This document shows, piece after piece, positions 24,687 to 32,660 of a stretch of DNA of 42,208 bases. Source of the stretch: Elusimicrobiota bacterium. GTDB taxonomy: Bacteria > Elusimicrobiota > Elusimicrobia > Elusimicrobiales > UBA9959. The stretch lies in contig DMES01000049.1 in the NCBI GenBank assembly GCA_003450815.1, positions 1 to 42,208 of the forward strand, read 5' to 3'. Position numbers and translations under genes: made by a program. Positions within the stretch are counted from its first letter, which is position 1. Each line of letters begins with the position of its first letter. The notes under the pieces were generated by a model that made no database searches, was not told where the DNA came from, and worked only from the letters and a program-made list of their open reading frames with translations.

Positions 24687-27110
24687 ATGGATATCAACAA
24701 ACTTCTAACGAAACCTAAGAAAGGCGTAAAAGTTCCGGGGTCTCAGGACACTTTGGCCGTTGTCGGACAGAGCGTTTTGAGAGTGGACGGCTGGGAGAAG
24801 ATCAAAGGCGCGGCCAGGTATACCGACGATCTGGAATTCGGGCCGGGGCTGCTTTACGCGGCTGTTGTGGAAAGTCCGTTTGCCTATGCGCGCATAAAAT
24901 CCATTAATGCTTCCAAAGCCGAAAAACTTAATGGTGTGGTAAAAGTGGTAACTGGGAAGAATTTTAAACACAAGTTTGGCCTCTATATGACTGACCGCTA
25001 TGTATTCGCCACCGACACAGTGCGCTTCGTCGGAGAACAAGTGGCTGCCGTTGTGGCGACAGATCCCAAGGCAGCGTTGCGCGGCGCGGCGCTGGTTGAA
25101 GTTAAATATGAGGAGCTTGCCCCCGTCCTTGATCCGGTGAAAGCACTGGGGAAAACTTCCCCGCTTGTTCACCCCGACCTGGAAAATTACCGTCATGTGC
25201 CGTGGTTCTTCCCCAAACCAAAAACCAATATCGCCCACTGGCGCAAAACCCGTAAAGGCGACCTGGCCAAAGGCTTCAAAGATGCGGATTTGGTGATGGA
25301 AGATACGTATTATGTCCCCAGATACGCACATTGCGCCATCGAACCACATTCTGTGATAGGTCTCTACGATGAATCTGGCCGCCTCACCATGTGGACCTCT
25401 TCCCAGTCCCCCTTCACCCAGCGAAACGTTTTCGCCCAGGCTCTTGAGCCCTTGGGCATCAGTCATAAGGATGTCCGCGTTATCAGCACCTATATTGGTG
25501 GAGGCTTCGGCGGCAAGGCGGGCGTCAGCATGGAAATATTGGGCGCGGCGCTGGCCATGTCTGTGCAGGGCAGGCCGGTGAAAGTGCTTTGGAACCGTGC
25601 GCAGGAATTTTACAACACCTACCAGCGCCAGGGCGTGACCGCCAAAATTAAAATGGGCGTAAAAAAAGACGGCCGCATTACAGCTTTGGATTACGAGATG
25701 TACTGGGACGCAGGAGCTTATGTTGAATATGGGGCCAATGTGGTGAACGCCGCCGGTCTTTCGGCGAGCGGCCCGTACAAAGTGGATAACCTTAAAATTG
25801 ACTCCATGTGCATTTATACCAATCTCCCCCCGGGCGGGCCTTACCGCGGCTTCGGTTATTCCGAATTCCTGTTCGGCCTGGAATCGCACATTACCCGTAT
25901 GGCCAACAAAATAGGCATGGACCCGGTGGCTTTCCGTAAGAAGAATGCCATCAAGGAGGGCGACACCCTGCCCTATGGCGCCCACATGAATCCCACCGGC
26001 ATTAAAGAAGCCATAGAAAAAGTTGAAAAAGAAATAAAGTGGGGTGTGAAGGAAAAATCCAAAGATCCTAAAAAGGCCATCGGCAAGGCTTTGGTATGTT
26101 TTTGGAAAGCTCCGGCTATGCCGCCGAACGCCGCTTCAAGCGCTTTTTTGAAGTTTAATGAGGATGGTAGCATCAATCTTCTTATTTCCGGCATGGAAAT
26201 AGGTCAGGGCCTGATGACCGTAATGGCGCAGATAGCATCCGAGGTTTTGAGCGTGCCGGTTTCAAAAATACGAGTGGAAACCCCGGATACCGACCGCAAC
26301 CCTTACGAGTGGCAGACCGTGGGTTCCCATGTAACCTGGGGCTGCGGTAATGCCGTAAAGCGCGCCGCGCTGGACGCCCGTGAAAAGATCTTTGACCTTG
26401 TGCAGCGCGTGCACTGCCTGGACAAGTCCACGCTGTACCTGAAAAGCGAAACGGTGCGCTGCCGCACCAAGCCGGATTTTGAACTGCGCCTGCGGAGTTT
26501 TGTTATTGACGGTATACAGGCAGAAGATCACACCTTCAAGGGCGGCCCTATAATGGGTTCCGGCATGTTCATGCCGGAATTTGCTTCCGCTATTGGCGAC
26601 CCTGAAACCGGACAGGGTGGGCACCCCAATGTGCATTACACAACTGGTTCGGCCGGCATAATACTTGAAGTGGACAAAGAGACCGGCAAGATGAAAATAA
26701 AAAAAGCGGTGCTTGCCGTGGACTGCGGCAAAGCCATAAACCCCGGCCTGGTAAGAGGCCAGATAGTGGGCGGGCTTTTGCAGGGCTTTGCCACCGTCTT
26801 ATACGAGGACATGCGCTTCAGCGAAAAGGGCCGCCTGCTGAACCCCAACTTCTCGGATTATAAAATACCGACCTCCAAGGATATGCCCGATGTCGTTGTG
26901 CCGATAATAATTGAAGTGGCCCAACCCGACGGCCCCTACGGCGCGCGCGGCGTGGGAGAGCACACCATGATACCGGCCGCCCCGCTTATAGCCAACGCCG
27001 TTGAGGATGCGCTGGGAGTGCGCATAAAGTCAATGCCGGTGACAAAAGAGAAAGTGGCTCTGGCGGTTAAGGCGAAGCGTATAGGGATAGGAAAAGAGTC
27101 GTATGATTGA
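24687..27110 (+). CDS. Molybdenum hydroxylase large subunit (XdhA/CoxL-like)
   Basis: 807 residues. Mo-cofactor motifs: GGGFGGKAG (about 271-279), PPGGPYRGFGYSE (about 380-392), MEIGQGLMTVMAQIA (about 503-517), and GARGVGE with the base Glu at 758. The loop is RGFG as in xanthine dehydrogenase and other N-heterocycle or aromatic hydroxylases, not the CSFR loop of CO dehydrogenase, so it should hydroxylate a ring carbon using water. The final AKRIGIGKESYD is encoded by a GCGTATAGGGATAG repeat. No XdhC/CoxD-type insertion factor is in the window. Confidence 0.94.
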   Translation: MDINKLLTKPKKGVKVPGSQDTLAVVGQSVLRVDGWEKIKGAARYTDDLEFGPGLLYAAVVESPFAYARIKSINASKAEKLNGVVKVVTGKNFKHKFGLYMTDRYVFATDTVRFVGEQVAAVVATDPKAALRGAALVEVKYEELAPVLDPVKALGKTSPLVHPDLENYRHVPWFFPKPKTNIAHWRKTRKGDLAKGFKDADLVMEDTYYVPRYAHCAIEPHSVIGLYDESGRLTMWTSSQSPFTQRNVFAQALEPLGISHKDVRVISTYIGGGFGGKAGVSMEILGAALAMSVQGRPVKVLWNRAQEFYNTYQRQGVTAKIKMGVKKDGRITALDYEMYWDAGAYVEYGANVVNAAGLSASGPYKVDNLKIDSMCIYTNLPPGGPYRGFGYSEFLFGLESHITRMANKIGMDPVAFRKKNAIKEGDTLPYGAHMNPTGIKEAIEKVEKEIKWGVKEKSKDPKKAIGKALVCFWKAPAMPPNAASSAFLKFNEDGSINLLISGMEIGQGLMTVMAQIASEVLSVPVSKIRVETPDTDRNPYEWQTVGSHVTWGCGNAVKRAALDAREKIFDLVQRVHCLDKSTLYLKSETVRCRTKPDFELRLRSFVIDGIQAEDHTFKGGPIMGSGMFMPEFASAIGDPETGQGGHPNVHYTTGSAGIILEVDKETGKMKIKKAVLAVDCGKAINPGLVRGQIVGGLLQGFATVLYEDMRFSEKGRLLNPNFSDYKIPTSKDMPDVVVPIIIEVAQPDGPYGARGVGEHTMIPAAPLIANAVEDALGVRIKSMPVTKEKVALAVKAKRIGIGKESYD
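27074..27091 (+). repeat. Heptad-word arm, GCGTATA family, inside Mo-subunit 3' end
   Basis: AAGCGTATAGGGATAGG, translated as the C-terminal KRIGIG of the large subunit. Its complement arm is at 27504-27537, on the far side of the four-helix-bundle gene. Confidence 0.75.
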
Positions 27111-27486
27111 ACCGGTGCACAGCTTTAAAGACCTGATTGTCTGGCAAAAAGGATTGCTGTTGTCTAAACAAATCTATCTTTTGACGGCTCAGTTTCCACA
27201 GGAAGAGAAATTTGGAATAATCAGCCAAATGCGGCGTGCTGTCGTATCGGTTCCTGCGAATATAGCTGAAGGCTGGAGCAGAAAACACACTAAAGAGTAT
27301 GTCCAATTTCTTCATATAGCTATAGGCTCATTAGCCGAGCTGGAAACATTTTTGGAGATTTCTAAAGAATTAGGTTATGTGCGCGTTATGGATGAGTATG
27401 AGTCTGTAATGGGCTGTATCCATGAAGTTCAAAAAATTCTGTATGCTATGGATAAATCCCTGTCAGTTAGGTGCCAAGTCAGGTAG
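27103..27486 (+). CDS. Four-helix-bundle protein (23S rRNA IVP family)
   Basis: 127 residues. SFKDLIVWQKGLLLSKQIYLLT, PQEEKFGIISQMRRAVVSVPANIAEGWSRK and YVQFLHIAIGSLAELETFLEIS are the family signature of S23-type proteins, first seen in 23S rRNA intervening sequences and also found free in many genomes. The role is unknown. Its ATG lies 8 nt inside the Mo-subunit gene and it has no Shine-Dalgarno. It sits between the word arm and the complement arm of a GCGTATA repeat. Confidence 0.9.
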   Translation: MIEPVHSFKDLIVWQKGLLLSKQIYLLTAQFPQEEKFGIISQMRRAVVSVPANIAEGWSRKHTKEYVQFLHIAIGSLAELETFLEISKELGYVRVMDEYESVMGCIHEVQKILYAMDKSLSVRCQVR

Positions 27487-27503
27487 ACTTTATGCTTATC
27501 TTT

Positions 27504-27537
27504 ACCCTATACGCTCTCCCCTATACGCTATACGCTT
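27504..27537 (+). repeat. Heptad-word complement arm, GCGTATA family, before nitrilase
   Basis: ACCCTAT ACGCTCT CCCCTAT ACGCTAT ACGCTTT in exact 7-nt register, ending 10 nt before the AAGGAGG of the nitrilase gene. Confidence 0.9.
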
Positions 27538-27559
27538 TTTTTAAGGAGGCTTTACCATC

Positions 27560-28339
27560 ATGAAATTAGCCCTGTTCCAATACAACATCAAGTGGGAAGA
27601 CAAGGAAGCCAACAAGAAAAGAATAGAAGAACTTATTGAAAAATGCCCTCGAAAGAGCGAAATTGACTGGCTTATTTTTTCAGAAATGGCGCTGTCCGGT
27701 TTTACCATGAAAACGGCCATCGCCGAGTTAAGCGACGCGGACCAAAATTTCTTCCGTGATCTGGCCCAAAAATACAACATCAATATCTCTTACGGCGGAG
27801 TTGAAAATGGTTTTAACAATCTTATAACGCTTAACAGGCATGGCGACCGCATAAATACTTATTCAAAAATCCACCTCTACGCTTTCGGCGGCGAAGATAA
27901 ATGTTATAAAGCGGGTTCAAAGCAGGAACTTTTTGAGCTTGAGGGGTTCAGGGTAATGCCAGCTGTCTGCTTCGACCTGCGTTTCCCCTATTTGTTCTGG
28001 AATATGGCGGAAAAGGCGGATATTTACATAGTGATCGCCGCCTGGCCTATGCGCCGGGCGGAACACTGGATGACGCTGCTTCGGGCGCGGGCCGTGGAAA
28101 ATCAGGCTTATTGCGCCGGCGTGAACCGTATCGGCCTAGAAAGCATGCTGGAGTATTCCGGCAATTCCATGTGCTACGACCCGCTAGGTAAGACGGCCAT
28201 AGACGCTGGCTCGGCGGAAGGAATTTTTATATCGGAGGCTGTGCTGGACAGAGAGTTGGTGGCAAAAACCCGCAAGCGGTTTCCGTTTATAGGTGAAAGA
28301 AAGAATTTCCCCTGGCAGGAAAATCGTCACAAGTCATAA
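27560..28339 (+). CDS. Nitrilase-superfamily carbon-nitrogen hydrolase
   Basis: 259 residues. The catalytic triad is complete: E42 (IFSEMALSGF), K103 (YSKIHLYAFGGEDK) and C137 (MPAVCFDLRFP). The short length, single domain and CFDLRFP context fit the omega-amidase/Nit2-like or N-carbamoyl amidase branches rather than true nitrilases. AAGGAGG precedes the ATG. In this locus it could hydrolyse an amide such as oxamate, or an N-carbamoyl intermediate (inference). The last residues HKS come from a GTCACAA repeat that also gives the stop. Confidence 0.87.
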   Translation: MKLALFQYNIKWEDKEANKKRIEELIEKCPRKSEIDWLIFSEMALSGFTMKTAIAELSDADQNFFRDLAQKYNINISYGGVENGFNNLITLNRHGDRINTYSKIHLYAFGGEDKCYKAGSKQELFELEGFRVMPAVCFDLRFPYLFWNMAEKADIYIVIAAWPMRRAEHWMTLLRARAVENQAYCAGVNRIGLESMLEYSGNSMCYDPLGKTAIDAGSAEGIFISEAVLDRELVAKTRKRFPFIGERKNFPWQENRHKS

Positions 28340-28450
28340 GTCGAAGATCACAAGCAAGAATGAAGATAGTCACAAGTCACAAGACACAGGTCACAAGTTA
28401 TGCGCGGATAGAAACCTCATAATTTTACTTGTGACATGTGACTTGAGACC
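28325..28450 (+). repeat. Heptad-word hairpin, GTCACAA family, nitrilase/AllH junction
   Basis: Word arm in two parts: CGTCACAAGTCATAAG (in the nitrilase 3' end) and AGTCACA AGTCACA AGACACA GGTCACA AGTTATG. Complement ACTTGTG ACATGTG ACTTGAG at 28427-28447. It is the longest copy of this family. Confidence 0.9.
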
Positions 28451-28461
28451 AGGAACCAACT

Positions 28462-29286
28462 ATGGATTTAATCTCATACGGCGACAGCATTCCTGAGGGC
28501 TATTACAGACTGCATTCTGCGTTTGAACACGCCATAAATTTCCGGAAAGGCCGCATTATAGTTTCTCTTGTTCCCCCCCGCACGGGCTCAGGTCCCATGA
28601 ACGTGGTGCTTAAACAGCTGCCCGCCGGCGCAAGGCGTTTCAGGGCTTCACGGTTTTTTTTCTACATAGATGAAAACCGCCTGCGAAAAGCCCCGGAAAC
28701 GCTTTACGACTCGGCCGTGCCGGAGCTGGAAGTGGAACCGGAGATTGTAAGCGCGAATCTGGCGGAGCTGGTCGCTGTGCTTGCCGAGACAGCGCCGGAG
28801 AAAAGCCTGTGTTTCATTTTCGCGCCGAAACGCGAAAAGGATTTTAAGCGCGTTTTTGAAAAACATCTGCTAGCGCGCATGAAAAAAGCTTTGGCATTCT
28901 TCCGGGCGGGCAACTACACGCGCGGCGCTAAAACCATGCGGGGATTGGGTTTCGGGCTCACACCGTCCGGCGATGATTTTTTAAGCGGTGCGCTTGCCGG
29001 GTTTAACTACGCACTGCGCAGCCTTCGTTTAAATATGGAGGAGCGTATAGAGAAAATCTACCGGCACGCCGCCGGAAATAATATTATTTCAAACGTTTCA
29101 CTGCGCGCTTCCTATGAGGGCAAGGTTAACGCAAAAATTTTGCGGCTTATGCGTGCTTTGTCCGACGCCAGTAAACCGGAAATTGAAGCCTCCGCCCGCG
29201 ACGCCCTGACAAGCGGACATACTTCCGGCGCGGATTTCTGCGCCGGCCTGGCGTTTGCGATTCAAGACGCCTTAAAGGCGTCTTAA
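28462..29286 (+). CDS. allH: DUF2877 protein, oxamate carbamoyltransferase AllH (YlbF)-like subunit
   Basis: 274 residues. The family motif GLGFGLTPSGDDFLSG lies at 161-176 and SGHTSGADF near 252-260. E. coli YlbF belongs to this family and was renamed AllH when ylbF, fdrA and ylbE were linked to phosphorolysis of oxalurate into oxamate and carbamoyl phosphate. AGGA lies 8 nt before the ATG. Order here is H-F-G. The E. coli substrate assignment need not hold, because the upstream enzymes differ. Confidence 0.87.
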   Translation: MDLISYGDSIPEGYYRLHSAFEHAINFRKGRIIVSLVPPRTGSGPMNVVLKQLPAGARRFRASRFFFYIDENRLRKAPETLYDSAVPELEVEPEIVSANLAELVAVLAETAPEKSLCFIFAPKREKDFKRVFEKHLLARMKKALAFFRAGNYTRGAKTMRGLGFGLTPSGDDFLSGALAGFNYALRSLRLNMEERIEKIYRHAAGNNIISNVSLRASYEGKVNAKILRLMRALSDASKPEIEASARDALTSGHTSGADFCAGLAFAIQDALKAS

Positions 29287-29296
29287 GCCGCATGTT

Positions 29297-29366
29297 TCAA
29301 GTCTCAAGTCACAAGTAACGCAAAAAGATTTAACACTTGTGACCTGTGACTTGTGTCCTGTGACTG
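29297..29366 (+). repeat. Heptad-word hairpin, GTCACAA family, AllH/AllF junction
   Basis: AAGTCTCAAGTCACAAGT on the left, ACTTGTG ACCTGTG ACTTGTG TCCTGTG ACTGAAG on the right, about 15 nt apart. It is a clean two-arm copy. Confidence 0.9.
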
Positions 29367-29382
29367 AAGTTATGGAGATAAT

Positions 29383-30939
29383 ATGATAAAGACCATTATA
29401 AAAAAAGGCGCTTATTTTGACTCTGTTTCACTTATGCAGGTGGCGAAAGCGCTTAACTCCCTGCCCGGTGTTATTGATTCAGCTGTGGTAATGGCAACCA
29501 AAGAGAATAAGGGTATTATAAAAGCTTCCGGCCTGTTGACCCCTCAAGCTCTGAAGGCCGGCGACAGCGATCTGGCCATTGCCGTTAAAACCAAAACCCC
29601 TCAGGCGGCGGCAGAAGCTCTGAAGGCCGCGGAAGAATTGCTTGACAGAAAACCTGCCACGGCTGAAAACGGGGTGGACAGAAAAGCGGCGGGCCTTAAC
29701 GATGCCGTTAAAATGCTTGATGGGGCAAACTTGGCCATTATTTCCGTGGCGGGTCGTTTTGCAGGCACATTGGCTATGGATTGTCTTGAAAAAAATCTTA
29801 ATGTGATGCTTTTTTCCGATAATATCCCGCTTGAGACGGAGGTGGAACTTAAAAAACTGGCGCTTAGGCGCGGCCTGCTGGTGATGGGGCCCGACTGCGG
29901 AACCGCCATTATAAACGGGGCGCCGCTGGCTTTCGCTAATTCCGTGCGGCGGGGCAATATAGGCATAGTGGCGGCCTCCGGCACGGGTTTACAGGAAGTC
30001 TCAACGCTTATTTCAAATGAAGGGGCCGGTATTTCGCAGGCCATAGGTACAGGTTCGCGCGATGTTAAACTTGAGGTGGGCGCTCTGACGCTGCTGCAGG
30101 GCCTGAAAATGCTGTCCGCTGATCCGGCCACCGAAGTGATACTAATAGTCTCAAAGCCTCCCCATCCCGAAATACTTAAAAAGATATTCTCGGAAATCAA
30201 AAAAATAAAAAAACCTGTGGCGGCGGTTTTTCTGAGTGGAGAAATAAAGGAACAAATTAAAGACAATTTTTACCAGGCCAAAACTCTTGAAGAAGCGGCA
30301 TTAAAGGCGGTCTGCCTGAGCAAGGGCTGGCAAATGGCCAGGGCCAAAGAAATTATATATGACGCTAATCTGAAAGTGGAGGCCATGGCCCGCAAAGAAA
30401 CGGTCCGCAAAAAACCCGCTCAGAAATACCTGCGCGGGCTGTTTTCCGGCGGCACTTTTGTAAGCGAGGCGCAGGTAATACTGCCTGATATTATAGGCTC
30501 GCTTTGGTCCAATGCGCCGTTAGATAAAAAATGGAAAATGAAAGATGCCATGCGTCTTACGGAGAACGCGGTTGTGGATCTGGGCGAAGATGAATTTACT
30601 ATGGGCCGCCCCCACCCGATGATAGACTATTCCCTGCGCAATAAAATGATGGTTTCCGAGGCCGAGAAACCTGAGGTTTCCGTGCTGCTGCTTGATATTG
30701 TGTTAGGCTATGGCTCAAACATGCGGCCCTTAGCTGATATCCTTCCGCCGATACAAAAAGCTTTTCAGGCCAATAAGGGCCTTTCAATAGTGGCCTCGGT
30801 AACCGGCACCGAGACGGACCCGCAGGTTCGTTCCCGCGTGGTGAAAGGCTTGGAGGCGGAGGGTGTGCTTGTAATGTCCTCAAATGCGGCCGCCTGCAGG
30901 CTGGCGGGAAGGATAGTCAAATTGGGGACAAGGGGTTAG
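29383..30939 (+). CDS. allF: FdrA family protein, oxamate carbamoyltransferase AllF-like subunit
   Basis: 518 residues. Succinyl-CoA-synthetase-like domains: VMGPDCGTAI (167-176), AASGTGLQE (197-205) and IGTGSRD (221-227) form the CoA-ligase-type phosphate-handling region; the C-terminal half (LLDIVLGYGSNM, VTGTETDPQ) is also FdrA-like. FdrA was first described as a suppressor of FtsH defects and later linked to oxamate carbamoyltransferase as AllF. GGAGA precedes the ATG. The TAG stop overlaps a GCGTATA repeat. Confidence 0.92.
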   Translation: MIKTIIKKGAYFDSVSLMQVAKALNSLPGVIDSAVVMATKENKGIIKASGLLTPQALKAGDSDLAIAVKTKTPQAAAEALKAAEELLDRKPATAENGVDRKAAGLNDAVKMLDGANLAIISVAGRFAGTLAMDCLEKNLNVMLFSDNIPLETEVELKKLALRRGLLVMGPDCGTAIINGAPLAFANSVRRGNIGIVAASGTGLQEVSTLISNEGAGISQAIGTGSRDVKLEVGALTLLQGLKMLSADPATEVILIVSKPPHPEILKKIFSEIKKIKKPVAAVFLSGEIKEQIKDNFYQAKTLEEAALKAVCLSKGWQMARAKEIIYDANLKVEAMARKETVRKKPAQKYLRGLFSGGTFVSEAQVILPDIIGSLWSNAPLDKKWKMKDAMRLTENAVVDLGEDEFTMGRPHPMIDYSLRNKMMVSEAEKPEVSVLLLDIVLGYGSNMRPLADILPPIQKAFQANKGLSIVASVTGTETDPQVRSRVVKGLEAEGVLVMSSNAAACRLAGRIVKLGTRG

Positions 30940-31014
30940 CGTATAGGGGCGAGCGTATAGGGAATGAGTTCCTTGATTACCCTAGCCCCTATTCCCTAGA
31001 CGCTATACGCTGAA
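30938..31014 (+). repeat. Heptad-word hairpin, GCGTATA family, AllF/AllG junction
   Basis: Left AGCGTAT AGGGGCG AGCGTAT AGGGAAT, right ACCCTAG CCCCTAT TCCCTAG ACGCTAT ACGCTGA, all in register. The left arm begins inside the TAG stop. Confidence 0.92.
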
Positions 31015-31029
31015 ATAAAAGGAGAATTT

Positions 31030-32427
31030 ATGGCTGTTCCAAAAATATTCGAATCGGAATTGAAAGTTGTAAACTTCGGCCTGGAATCTTTCCGGAAAGG
31101 GCTTTCGGACTCCGGCGTTAAAAGTGTGCAGGTTCAGTTTAAGCCGCCGCTGGTGAACGACAGGAAACTTTTTGAGAAAGTGGAAAAGCGCGCCTCAGCC
31201 GTGGCAAAGGCCAACCATATTGCGCTGGAAAAAATTCTGGCGGCGAAACCGGCCCTTGTGGGAATGGATATCGCTCTTAAGGTGATACCCGGTATGAGGA
31301 GGGACCTTATACTTCACGCCGGTCCCCCCATAACCTGGGAGCGGATGTGCGGGCCCATGCGCGGAGGCATATTGGCGGCGCTGATGTATGAAGGCCTTGC
31401 AAAAAACCCCAAAGAGGCGGAAAAACTTGCCGCTTCCGGGAAAATTAAATACGCTCCCTGCCACGAACATTCCTCCGTCGGGCCGATGGCCGGGATAATT
31501 TCCGCTTCCATGCCGGTTTTTATAGTTAAAAATGAGACAGACGGCAATTACTCCTATGCCACCATGAACGAAGGGCTGGGCAAAGTCCTGCGTTACGGCG
31601 CTTATTCGCCGGAAGTTATTGAGCGCCTTAAATGGATGGAAACCGGGCTTTACCCCGCCCTTAAGGCGGCAATAGGACTGTTGGGCCGCATTGACCTTAA
31701 AACCATAATAGCCCAGGCTCTGCATATGGGTGACGAGGTGCATAACCGCAACCGCGCAGCCACCTCGCTGTTCTACCGCGCCATCGCTCCGGCGGTGATA
31801 AAAACCTCTTCCCCGGAAGCGGCCGCAAAAGCGCTTGAATTTATAAACGGAAACGACCATTTCTTCCTGAATCTTTCCATGGCCTTGAGCAAGGCGTCGC
31901 TTGACGCGGGACGCGGAGTGAAAAACTCAAGCCTGATAGTGGTGATGGCAAGAAACGGAACGGACTTCGGTGTGCAGCTTGCGGGCTCCGGGCGCTGGTT
32001 TACGGGCCCAGCGCCGGTGCCGGACGCGCTATATTTCCCCGGTTACACCAAGGCGGACGCCAACCCGGATATAGGCGATTCGGCTATTACTGAAACCAAC
32101 GGCTTAGGCGGTTTTGCAATAGCGGCGGCGCCGGCTATTGTACAGTTTGTGGGAGGAAAAGCCGCTGACGCTGTGAGTTATACTTTAGCCATGTACGAAA
32201 TAACAGCCGGTGAAAACAATGTTTACAAAATACCATACCTGGATTTCCGCGGTACCCCAACCGGTATTGATGTGGTAAAAGTTGCGCGTTCGGGCATACT
32301 GCCCTTTATAGACACCGGCGTTGCCCACAAGAAGGCGGGTGTGGGGCAGGTGGGCGCGGGCGTATTAAGTGCCCCGCCGGAACCTTTTGTCAAAGCCTTT
32401 GAATGGTTCGCTGCAAGCTTTAAATGA
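31030..32427 (+). CDS. allG: DUF1116 protein, oxamate carbamoyltransferase AllG (YlbE)-like subunit
   Basis: 465 residues. Family signatures LHAGPPITWERMCGPMRG (95-112), CHEHSSVGPMAG (144-155) and LHMGDEVHNRN (231-241) are all present. YlbE of E. coli is in this family and was renamed AllG. With AllH and AllF, all three subunits are here. GGAGA precedes the ATG. It is the last gene of the locus; a carbamate kinase (AllK), which would make ATP from carbamoyl phosphate, is not in the window. Confidence 0.92.
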   Translation: MAVPKIFESELKVVNFGLESFRKGLSDSGVKSVQVQFKPPLVNDRKLFEKVEKRASAVAKANHIALEKILAAKPALVGMDIALKVIPGMRRDLILHAGPPITWERMCGPMRGGILAALMYEGLAKNPKEAEKLAASGKIKYAPCHEHSSVGPMAGIISASMPVFIVKNETDGNYSYATMNEGLGKVLRYGAYSPEVIERLKWMETGLYPALKAAIGLLGRIDLKTIIAQALHMGDEVHNRNRAATSLFYRAIAPAVIKTSSPEAAAKALEFINGNDHFFLNLSMALSKASLDAGRGVKNSSLIVVMARNGTDFGVQLAGSGRWFTGPAPVPDALYFPGYTKADANPDIGDSAITETNGLGGFAIAAAPAIVQFVGGKAADAVSYTLAMYEITAGENNVYKIPYLDFRGTPTGIDVVKVARSGILPFIDTGVAHKKAGVGQVGAGVLSAPPEPFVKAFEWFAASFK

Positions 32428-32499
32428 GTATAAAAGGGATATTCTGTACAAAAAAAACTTCACTTCAAAAATTAGCGCGTTGCGCACGGGATGATGAAT

Positions 32500-32528
32500 T
32501 TTTGCAAAAAATAACTGGGCCATAATAT
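32500..32528 (+). promoter_or_regulatory. Possible promoter upstream of rimP-nusA-infB
   Basis: TAATAT at 32523-32528 preceded by a TTTTGC/TTTGCA box at 16-17 nt. A second candidate, TTGTTT with TAATAT, ends just before 32610. Both are weak -35 matches in an A/T-rich 185-bp gap. Confidence 0.35.
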
Positions 32529-32620
32529 ATATTCCGTTTACTGTACGAGAGTTAGCACCCGTTTTTCCTGCCTTTTCTATTGTTTTTTCCTAGTTAAATT
32601 GCTAATATAACAATGAAGGT

Positions 32621-32645
32621 GGCTGAAGTTCAGCCGCTTTTTTTT
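32621..32645 (+). terminator. Rho-independent terminator overlapping the rimP 5' region
   Basis: GGCTGA-AGT-TCAGCC (32621-32635) followed by GC and eight Ts (32638-32645). It probably ends transcripts from the catabolic locus or attenuates the nusA operon. It argues that rimP starts at 32661, not 32613. Confidence 0.7.
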
Positions 32646-32660
32646 CTGTTGATAACCACT

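Noticed and set aside
24705..25985. Long antisense frame (426 residues) in the Mo subunit gene
   Set aside because: It mirrors a high-GC coding sequence; the sense frame carries all the Mo-hydroxylase motifs.
24687..27110. Aerobic CO dehydrogenase large subunit
   Set aside because: The CoxM-S-L gene order fits, but the active-site loop reads PYRGFG rather than the CSFR loop of CO dehydrogenase.
29383..30939. Succinyl-CoA or other acyl-CoA ligase
   Set aside because: CoA-ligase-like motifs are present, but the overall pattern and the DUF1116 and DUF2877 neighbours identify FdrA/AllF.
32613..32660. RimP start at 32613
   Set aside because: This start lies before a hairpin plus eight-T terminator and adds MKVAEVQPLFFLLITT, unlike RimP.
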